64,000 nt of DNA from Fusobacterium_C necrophorum_A (GTDB taxonomy: Bacteria > Fusobacteriota > Fusobacteriia > Fusobacteriales > Fusobacteriaceae): the NCBI RefSeq assembly GCF_004134945.1, contig NZ_SBAP01000004.1, positions 1-64,000 on the forward strand. The letters run 5' to 3'. The translations under genes were made by a program, and so were the position numbers. Under the pieces are notes generated by a model. That model did not search any database and had not been told where the DNA came from. It was given only the letters and a program-made list of their open reading frames with translations. Position 1 is the first letter of the stretch. Each line of letters begins with the position of its first letter. Of the stretch, positions 16,721 through 22,646 are shown piece after piece.

Positions 16721-16903
16721 ATGACAAATTTTATTCAAAATATAGTAGATGAAAAAGCAATTTCTCTATTGGGAAAGGAAAAAATCACACAGTTGCTCTC
16801 TTCTGTTCAAGATTTAGATAAAGAACTTGCTTCTTTTGGAGAATCTGAAATGAAGCAACTTATTTCATGTCTAAGAAACAAAATTTGTGAATTAGCCAAA
16901 TAG
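16721..16903 (+). CDS. Small protein of unknown function, 60 residues
   Basis: The start is placed at ATG 16721, nine bases after AAAGGAG; an in-frame ATG at 16712 would abut the ribosome site. The product begins MTNFIQNIVDEKAISLLG and looks soluble and helical, with no membrane segment and a few Cys residues toward the end. I do not recognise a family. Its own promoter, ribosome site and strong terminator argue that it is a real monocistronic gene rather than a chance frame. Confidence 0.65.
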   Translation: MTNFIQNIVDEKAISLLGKEKITQLLSSVQDLDKELASFGESEMKQLISCLRNKICELAK

Positions 16904-16929
16904 ATTTTCATTTTTACAACCATATAAAG

Positions 16930-16961
16930 AGAACCGTTTCTTCGGAAGCGGTTCTTTTTTT
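16930..16961 (+). terminator. Terminator after the small orphan gene
   Basis: AGAACCG...TTCG...CGGTTCT forms a stable hairpin with a UUCG-type tetraloop region, followed by seven or more T. It is a textbook Rho-independent terminator. Confidence 0.9.
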
Positions 16962-17047
16962 ACTTCCCATGTCATGATGAGTACAAAAGTGTCACTCAAT
17001 GATGAAAAAAGAAGAAGTACTAGGGAAGATAGGAAAGCTTCTGTTCC

Positions 17048-17094
17048 TTGACAAAGAAAAGAAGAAATGGTAATATATGTATTATAGGTAATAC
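17048..17094 (+). promoter_or_regulatory. Promoter and operator of the toxin-antitoxin operon
   Basis: TTGACA (17048-17053) and TAATAT (17071-17076) are 17 bases apart. Directly after the -10, at 17079-17094, GTATTA-TAGG-TAATAC is a perfect 6-bp inverted repeat covering the likely transcription start. That is where antitoxins of this kind normally bind to autorepress. Confidence 0.8.
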
Positions 17095-17110
17095 AAAAAG
17101 GAGGGATAGT

Positions 17111-17371
17111 ATGATTACAAAAACTATTAAAATGGAAGAAAAGTTAATTCAAGATATATTAGAAATATCTAAAATTTATAATATGAGTTTTTCCGATTTT
17201 GTAAGAAAAGCTTTAAAGAAAGAAATTGAAGAAAAAAAGAATGATTTTTTTTATAAAATGAAAACAGTAGCCTACGCTACTAAGGAGGAAACAGAAGATA
17301 TTCTGGAAGGATTGAATTCTTTGGCAAAAGAAGACTTGGAATATGTTGAGGAAGAAGAGATTGCCTTATGA
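17111..17371 (+). CDS. RelB/CopG-like antitoxin
   Basis: This 86-residue protein starts at ATG 17111 behind AGGAGGG. An upstream extension to 17048 would run through the promoter and operator. The N-terminal part (ITKTIKMEEKLIQDIL ... MSFSDFVRKALK) fits a ribbon-helix-helix DNA-binding domain, and the acidic C-terminus (EDLEYVEEEE) would wrap the toxin. It overlaps the toxin gene by four bases (ATGA), so the pair is translationally coupled. Family assignment is by overall pattern. Confidence 0.85.
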   Translation: MITKTIKMEEKLIQDILEISKIYNMSFSDFVRKALKKEIEEKKNDFFYKMKTVAYATKEETEDILEGLNSLAKEDLEYVEEEEIAL

Positions 17372-17634
17372 TTAAGATACGGTATAATAAGCAATCTTCC
17401 AAATTTTTTAAACAACATCAAGCAGTAAAAAATAAATTCATTGCCAATTTGAAAGCTTTTTATTTGGAAGAAAATGCAAATGTGGATATTAAGAGATTAC
17501 AAACTCCGATAGAGTTATATAGAATGAGGATAGGAAAGTACCGAGTTATTTATTCCATAGAAAAAAATACACTTATTTTGATTTCTGTGGAAAAAGCAGA
17601 TACAAGAAGAGATATTTATAAAAACTTCCCATAG
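17368..17634 (+). CDS. RelE/ParE superfamily toxin
   Basis: This 88-residue basic protein shows the RelE/ParE pattern: IRYNKQSSKFFKQ at the start, a middle helix, then IELYRMRIGKYRVIYSIEKN and a final strand LILISVEKADTRRDIY. The Arg-Ile-Gly-x-Tyr-Arg-Val core matches RelE-type mRNA interferases that cut mRNA in the ribosome, but ParE gyrase poisons share the fold. It is co-transcribed with the antitoxin upstream. Reading frame and ribosome context look intact, so the module may be active. Confidence 0.88.
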   Translation: MIKIRYNKQSSKFFKQHQAVKNKFIANLKAFYLEENANVDIKRLQTPIELYRMRIGKYRVIYSIEKNTLILISVEKADTRRDIYKNFP

Positions 17635-18037
17635 AGCCACTTAGGTGGAATAACAGTATACTTTGACAAAAAAAGAAGAAAAGTCCCTGAGAGTTGCTCA
17701 GAGAGGAAGCAAAAACTGCTCCCTCGAAAAATCGGCATGTATGGAAATCCGTTTTTTCTTTTTTTTGCCGTTTTGGATACTGAACGACGAAATGTCTCTA
17801 AAATTCATAGTTTTCATAAAAAATAAGAGCTGATTTTAGCCCTTTATAAGAAAAGAGCCTAGGGAAACTAGCCGAAAGCTCTTTGAGGAGGCTTATTTTG
17901 CCTCCTATTTGTCAAGCCATAGACGGCATATACGAAAATTCTTTATATTTATATCATATGAATCAAGAATAAAATATCTATTTTTATTCTTTTTTTATTA
18001 TTTAATATAATATTTTCTATTCCTAATTTTTTTAATA
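17635..18037. other. Intergenic region with nested hairpins, no confident gene
   Basis: Between the toxin and the TonB-receptor promoter there are about 400 bases without a recognisable gene. Visible structures include CTGAG/CTCAG near 17687-17700; a G+C-rich imperfect stem at 17701-17727 with a T-rich tract following at about 17752-17765, which may terminate the toxin operon; AAAGAGC (17852-17858) pairing with GCTCTTT (17878-17884) around an inner CTAG/CTAG stem; and AGGAGGC (17886-17892) pairing with GCCTCCT (17900-17906). A 39-codon minus-strand frame at 17698-17817 (starting MKTMNFRDISS) lacks a convincing ribosome site. The region may be a decayed mobile-element fragment or a small-RNA locus. 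Confidence 0.4.
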
Positions 18038-18066
18038 TTGATTATTTTTATACACTATGATATTAT
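18038..18066 (+). promoter_or_regulatory. Promoter of the TonB-dependent receptor
   Basis: TTGATT (18038-18043) and TATTAT (18061-18066) are 17 bases apart. This gives a leader of about 140 bases before the receptor ATG at 18212. Confidence 0.6.
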
Positions 18067-18071
18067 TTGCT

Positions 18072-18125
18072 TGTGGACTTTTTCATTCTATCCATTTTCT
18101 ATGAAAATCAAGAAAAAAGTTCACA
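18072..18125 (+). promoter_or_regulatory. Long-stem RNA element in the receptor leader
   Basis: GTGGACTTTTT (18073-18083) can pair with AAAAAGTTCAC (18114-18124) with one G-U wobble, enclosing a second hairpin ATTTTC-TAT-GAAAAT. It begins right at the predicted transcription start. No T-tract follows, so it is not a simple terminator. A stabilising or regulatory role is an inference. Confidence 0.4.
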
Positions 18126-18176
18126 AAGATACACAAAAACAGTAACAACGAAACATCAATCTTGAAAGGAGGCAAT

Positions 18177-18203
18177 ATGATAAAAGGAAAGCTTTTATCA
18201 TAG
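18177..18203 (+). CDS. Eight-codon leader ORF inside a perfect hairpin
   Basis: AAAGGAGG ends four bases before ATG 18177, which opens a tiny frame MIKGKLLS and then TAG at 18201-18203. The frame is itself a perfect 10-bp inverted repeat: ATGATAAAAG (18177-18186) and CTTTTATCAT (18192-18201) around a 5-base loop. The receptor ATG at 18212 follows nine bases later and has no good ribosome site of its own. Either the leader is translated and coupled to the receptor, or the hairpin brings the distant ribosome site next to the receptor ATG. Both are inference. Confidence 0.45.
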   Translation: MIKGKLLS

Positions 18204-18211
18204 CAAATAAC

Positions 18212-20191
18212 ATGAAAAAATTATTCTTACTATTTTCTTTGATTGCCTGTTCCAATCTGCTTTATCCTGAAATAATCCATCTGGGGGCAAGTGACATTTA
18301 CTCTGATACCGGTTATGCGACCAATATAAGAAGTACAACCTCATCTCCCTTTGTAATAACTGCGAGAGAAATTCAGGAAAAAAGGTTTGCAAGTCTCTCT
18401 GAAATTTTGGCAAGTCTTCCGGGAATCACTATACGAGAAGGATACGAACCTGAAATTGATTTGAGAGGACAGGGATACTCGAAAGCGAGAGCAACCATTC
18501 AGGTCATGATAGACGGTGTGCCTGTCAATATGCTGGATTCTTCTCATAGAAAAGTTCCCTTAAATACTGTAAATCCGAATCAAATCGAACGAATCGAAGT
18601 TATTCCGGGTGGAGGAGCTGTTTTATATGGGAATGGAACGGCAGGTGGTGTCATCAATATTCTTACTAAAAAACATCGAGGAAATTTTGCAAATATAGGC
18701 TATCGTTATGGAAGTTTTGGAGATCGTAAATACGATATTGCTGCCGGGACCAGCTTAGGAAACTTTGACTTTTCTCTTGACTATTCCAAAGAAGATAAAA
18801 ACGGTTATAGAAGAAATTCTCCTTCCGATTCGGATTATTTTTCTGCCCGAGTTGCCTATAACTTCAATAAAAATGACACAGTTGCTTTAAAATACAGGGG
18901 ATATAGAGCAGAGTACAAACACTACAATAGTTTAAACAAAAAGCAAGTACAGGAAGACAGAAGACAGAACGGAATGGCTCCCGGACAAAAAGGTTCTACT
19001 GATAGAAAATTAGACGAATATAGTTTCAGTCTTCATAAAAGACTAGGAAAAAACAATGATGTCAGCTTCCATGCTTATAAACTGGAAACCGATATAAAAA
19101 CAAAATCACAAACTCCAAAATTAACAAGAATTGTAAAGGCGGAGGATAACAGATCGGGAGTAAAAATCAAAGATAAATGGAATTATGGAAGCGGTAACAA
19201 CATTATTATCGGTGCAGGTTATACCAAGCATGCCATGTTTTTAAGCAATATAAAAGTAGAAAAAAAGACCTTGGAAAGCTTCGCCTTGAACACATTAAAA
19301 TTCGGAAAATTTGAATTTTCACAAGGATTGAGATTTGAAAAATCCAAATATCAAGGAGATACTGCCAAAGCTTTCGGATTAAAAAGCGGAGAAACTTCTA
19401 AAAAACTGGAGAATTATGGTGCTTCTTTAGCTCTTAATTATTTGTATTCCGATGCAGGAAATGTATATATAAAATATGAGAGAGCTTTCAACACTCCTGC
19501 TCCTTTACAAAGCATAAAAAATATTAACTGGCAAACCTATAACAGTGATGCAAAATCCGAAAAAAGTAATACCTATGAAATCGGCTTACGAGATTATATT
19601 CTAAATTCCATAGTCAGTGCTTCCGCTTATTATAGTGAAACCACAAATGAATTAAAAACAGTTTGGCTAGGTAGTCATTTCCACGACCTTTCTAATTTTA
19701 ATACCATCAACTATGGAAAGACAAAGAGATACGGATTCGATTTGAAGGCGGAACAAAAATTCGAAAAATTCAGAATTTCAGAATCCTATTCCTTTGTAAA
19801 TGCTAAAATCATAAAAAGTGGGGAAACTGCCGGTCAAAAAGCAACGGAAGGAAAATATATCCCTGATGTTCCGAAACATAAGTTTGTACTGTCGACTGAT
19901 TATGATTTTAATGAAAAATTCTCTATTGGAGCAAGCTATCAATATCAAGCCGCTGCATATATTGACTCTCGAAACAGCTTGGGAAAAGAAGGAAAAAAAT
20001 CAATTGTGAATTTGAGAGCAAACTATAAATTCAACGATCATTTTCATATTTATGCTGGAATTAAAAATCTATTTAATGCAAAATATTACGATTCCGTGGG
20101 CTATACTACTGCTAAGCCGAATACAATATACAAGGTTTATAACCCTGCACCAAGCAGAAATTACTATATGGGATTTGATTATAAATTCTAA
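18212..20191 (+). CDS. TonB-dependent outer-membrane receptor
   Basis: This 659-residue protein has a signal peptide (about residues 1-20), a plug domain (about 40-155, with DLRGQGYSKARATIQ, IDGVPV and VLYGNGTAGGVINI) and a beta-barrel to the end, with a terminal Phe in GFDYKF as expected for BAM-dependent insertion. The reading frame is intact. Such receptors use TonB energy to import siderophores, heme, cobalamin or metal chelates; the substrate is not evident from sequence. The convergent DUF4198 gene suggests nickel or cobalt, but this is only contextual. Its leader contains unusual structures and no conventional ribosome site. Confidence 0.93.
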   Translation: MKKLFLLFSLIACSNLLYPEIIHLGASDIYSDTGYATNIRSTTSSPFVITAREIQEKRFASLSEILASLPGITIREGYEPEIDLRGQGYSKARATIQVMIDGVPVNMLDSSHRKVPLNTVNPNQIERIEVIPGGGAVLYGNGTAGGVINILTKKHRGNFANIGYRYGSFGDRKYDIAAGTSLGNFDFSLDYSKEDKNGYRRNSPSDSDYFSARVAYNFNKNDTVALKYRGYRAEYKHYNSLNKKQVQEDRRQNGMAPGQKGSTDRKLDEYSFSLHKRLGKNNDVSFHAYKLETDIKTKSQTPKLTRIVKAEDNRSGVKIKDKWNYGSGNNIIIGAGYTKHAMFLSNIKVEKKTLESFALNTLKFGKFEFSQGLRFEKSKYQGDTAKAFGLKSGETSKKLENYGASLALNYLYSDAGNVYIKYERAFNTPAPLQSIKNINWQTYNSDAKSEKSNTYEIGLRDYILNSIVSASAYYSETTNELKTVWLGSHFHDLSNFNTINYGKTKRYGFDLKAEQKFEKFRISESYSFVNAKIIKSGETAGQKATEGKYIPDVPKHKFVLSTDYDFNEKFSIGASYQYQAAAYIDSRNSLGKEGKKSIVNLRANYKFNDHFHIYAGIKNLFNAKYYDSVGYTTAKPNTIYKVYNPAPSRNYYMGFDYKF

Positions 20192-20223
20192 TATTTTCGT
20201 AAAATAAAATTTCCCCAGAAAAG

Positions 20224-20252
20224 AAAAAAGATAAGCCCTAAAAAGAGGACTT
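20224..20252. terminator. Bidirectional terminator
   Basis: AAAAAAGATAAG pairs with CTTATCTTTTTT around a short partly paired loop. It lies between the convergent TonB receptor and DUF4198 genes and should serve both. Confidence 0.88.
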
Positions 20253-20281
20253 ATCTTTTTTAACTTCTTTGTTTCTTCTAA

Positions 20282-21082
20282 TTATTCAAATTCCACCAAT
20301 AGAGAAGCGTCATATACTACTTTTTTCTCTCGGTCAAAAGATTTTGTTCCTTTTATGAACCATTGCCCGGCTCTGGAAGGACTGAAAGCAAAGACTCCGT
20401 TATCATCCGTAAAGGTAGTCATACGCACTTTCGGCAGTTCTTCCCCACCTTTCCAGATACCTGCTTCCACATCAAAGTCAACATTCATGAACATAATATC
20501 CACCGGAGCATTTTTAACGGGATTTCCATCCTTATCCACAAATTTTCCTCGAAATACCCCTTCTTTCCATGCTTTCACAGGAGAAGTCAAAGGAATGATT
20601 TCATTTTTCCCTTCCGCTACTCTATCTGCGAAGTCAGTACCGCTGTGGTCTTTTGCTACAATGACTTTCATGGTGGAAGTCAAATTCCAACCGTGAGCCT
20701 GGGTGTTTCCTTCCATGACGAATATCCAGTTTCCTTTTCCTTTCAAACCGTCTTTATCCGTATAAATAAAGTCATAGGCGGTAACGGTGTTTCCCTTTTC
20801 ATCATAACTGACCTTTTCCAATGTTACTTTCGATGCTAACTCTGCTTTTTGTTTGTTATGAACCACAAAAAAGGTTTCAGGCAAACTCGTTTTTCCTTCG
20901 TCATTTGTAGACATACTTGCCGGTCTTACTTTTTTTCCGGTTTCCGGATGTGCCAAAAGTGCTTTCATTCTAACTTTCGTTTCCCCACTGACATCCAGCT
21001 TCGGCGTATATAAAATATGATCGTGTGCAAACAAAATATTGGATAATAAAATAAAGCCAAGAATTACTTTTCCTTTTTTCAT
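20282..21082 (-). CDS. DUF4198 periplasmic protein, NikK-like
   Basis: This protein of about 266 residues has an N-terminal signal peptide that ends near SNILFA, leaving a mature N-terminus of His-Asp-His. DUF4198 proteins include NikK, a periplasmic nickel-binding partner of ECF-type nickel transporters, where an exposed N-terminal His is part of the metal site. The C-terminal half (GVFRGKFVDKDGNPVKNAPV and TFTDDNGVFAFSPSRAGQW) is a carboxypeptidase-regulatory-like beta sandwich. Start ATG 21082 is used because GAGGAGG precedes it; an ATG five codons earlier overlaps that site. It is convergent with the TonB receptor, 51 bases after gmhA. A metal role is an inference. Confidence 0.75.
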   Translation of the reverse strand: MKKGKVILGFILLSNILFAHDHILYTPKLDVSGETKVRMKALLAHPETGKKVRPASMSTNDEGKTSLPETFFVVHNKQKAELASKVTLEKVSYDEKGNTVTAYDFIYTDKDGLKGKGNWIFVMEGNTQAHGWNLTSTMKVIVAKDHSGTDFADRVAEGKNEIIPLTSPVKAWKEGVFRGKFVDKDGNPVKNAPVDIMFMNVDFDVEAGIWKGGEELPKVRMTTFTDDNGVFAFSPSRAGQWFIKGTKSFDREKKVVYDASLLVEFE

Positions 21083-21133
21083 TTTCTTCCTCCTCATTTT
21101 TCATTACTAAGATATTTTACCTGCCAATCTCCT

Positions 21134-21715
21134 TTACACCATATAATTTTCCGGAAACAAAATCCTTTCCACTCCCTCAATGATGATATGTAAAATCATC
21201 ATATGAATCTCCTGAATTCTGTCAGAAGTTTCTCCGGGAATAATAAATTCATAATCACACATTCCCTTTAATTTTCCTCCGTCTTTCCCAAGAAGAGCCA
21301 GAGTTTTTAGTTTTCTTTCTTTTGCCGTTTTCACAGCTTCTATTACATTGGGAGAATTTCCACTGGTAGAAATCCCAATAAAAAAATCTCCTTCCTGCCC
21401 GTAAGCTTCTACCCCTTTGGAAAAAATATAGTCAAAACCGTAATCATTTCCCACACAGGTAATATGCGAGGAATCCGATAAAGAAATTGCCGGTAATGCC
21501 GGTCTTTCCTTTCGAAAACGTCCTGTAAATTCTTCTGCGAAATGCATAGCGTCACAGTTGCTTCCTCCATTTCCACAGATGAGTACCTTTCCTTTGTTTC
21601 GAAATACTTCAGCCAAAGTCTTTGCGACTCTTTCTGTTTCTCCTCTTTTTTCTTCTTCCTCTATAAATTGTTTCAATAAAGCCAACTCTGTTTTGTAAGA
21701 ATCCAGTAATTGCAT
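21134..21715 (-). CDS. gmhA: Phosphoheptose isomerase
   Basis: This 193-residue SIS-domain protein converts sedoheptulose 7-phosphate to D-glycero-D-manno-heptose 7-phosphate, the first step of LPS-core heptose synthesis. Family motifs are ICGNGGSNCDAMHFAEEF, ISTSGNSPNVIEA and the zinc-site-like ETSDRIQEIHMMILH. ATG 21715 follows AAGGAG by six bases. It lies 13 bases after the LysR gene and probably shares its transcript. It supports an LPS-bearing outer membrane. Confidence 0.93.
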   Translation of the reverse strand: MQLLDSYKTELALLKQFIEEEEKRGETERVAKTLAEVFRNKGKVLICGNGGSNCDAMHFAEEFTGRFRKERPALPAISLSDSSHITCVGNDYGFDYIFSKGVEAYGQEGDFFIGISTSGNSPNVIEAVKTAKERKLKTLALLGKDGGKLKGMCDYEFIIPGETSDRIQEIHMMILHIIIEGVERILFPENYMV

Positions 21716-21728
21716 GAGCAACTCCTTC

Positions 21729-22601
21729 CTAGTATTGTAAACGATAATCTTGAATAAAGTTCAAAAACTTAATAATTTGAATTAAACCTTTCTTATCTTT
21801 GGTAATGACCACTTGATAGGCATCCTTTACCTCTGTAATCTTATATACCGTCTTATATTCTCCATTTTGAATTTCCTTGTACACAGCATAATAGGGTAAA
21901 ATGGCATTTGCAATCTCTTCATTTACCATTCCTTTGATAACGGATAAATTTCCAAATACCGGTATTTTTTCTTCAAAAATAATCCGATATTTTTCCTCCA
22001 AAATGGATATCGCCTGATTATTATTCGGAACATACTTTCTTGTAATCAAAGGATCTTGTGCGACTTCCTGAATATTTGTATACTCTTTTTTACTCACCAA
22101 TACATAAGGAACTCTCTCAATCGTAAGAACTTCCAAATTTGGATTATTGATTCTTTCCTCATCAATAATCAATACGTCCAAATCTCCCTCTTTTAACATA
22201 CGAAGTAGATTTTCTTTTTCCGATACCTGCAAATCATATTCAATCTCTTCATGTGCCTTGCTAAACCCCTTCATAAGACGAGGTAACAAAGGTTCTGCAA
22301 TGACCGGGGACGCTCCAATGGAAAGTCTTGCCCTATCCAAATCAATGATTTTAGAAATTTCTTTTTCCGCTCGTTTTACTTTTTCGAAAATCTCTTCTGC
22401 CATTTTATACAAGGCTTCTCCCGTGTAAGTCAATTTAATCTTCTTCGAGCTTCGATCAAAAAGCTTTGTATTTAGGATTTCTTCAAATTTTTTTACTTGA
22501 ATAGAAACTGCGGATTGATTGATGTACAATTCGCTGGCAGCTTTTGTAAAACTCTTTGCTTTTGCTACTTCATAAAAAATTTCCAAGTAGTGTAGATCCA
22601 A
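21729..22601 (-). CDS. LysR-family transcriptional regulator
   Basis: This 290-residue protein has a helix-turn-helix (residues 1-60, with YEVAKAKSFTKAASELYINQSAVS) and a periplasmic-binding-like effector domain starting near residue 88. Its start appears to be TTG 22601 with only a weak ribosome site. Unlike many LysR genes it is not divergent from its likely target. It lies 45 bases downstream of valS and just upstream of gmhA. The effector and regulon are unknown. Confidence 0.92.
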   Translation of the reverse strand: MDLHYLEIFYEVAKAKSFTKAASELYINQSAVSIQVKKFEEILNTKLFDRSSKKIKLTYTGEALYKMAEEIFEKVKRAEKEISKIIDLDRARLSIGASPVIAEPLLPRLMKGFSKAHEEIEYDLQVSEKENLLRMLKEGDLDVLIIDEERINNPNLEVLTIERVPYVLVSKKEYTNIQEVAQDPLITRKYVPNNNQAISILEEKYRIIFEEKIPVFGNLSVIKGMVNEEIANAILPYYAVYKEIQNGEYKTVYKITEVKDAYQVVITKDKKGLIQIIKFLNFIQDYRLQY

Positions 22602-22646
22602 AACAAACCACGCCCTTTCATTGATAAGATAGATTGTATATATCTA

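Noticed and set aside
17685..17705. CTGAGA sequence suggestive of a TPP riboswitch core
   Set aside because: The rest of the thi-box and the P1-P5 arrangement are absent, and no thiamin gene follows.
17698..17817. A 39-codon minus-strand ORF starting MKTMNFRDISS
   Set aside because: It lacks a convincing ribosome site and known family, so it is mentioned only as part of the intergenic region.
17640..18176. A cobalamin riboswitch ahead of the TonB receptor
   Set aside because: The conserved B12 box and its partner loops were not found, although the gene type and position made it worth looking for.
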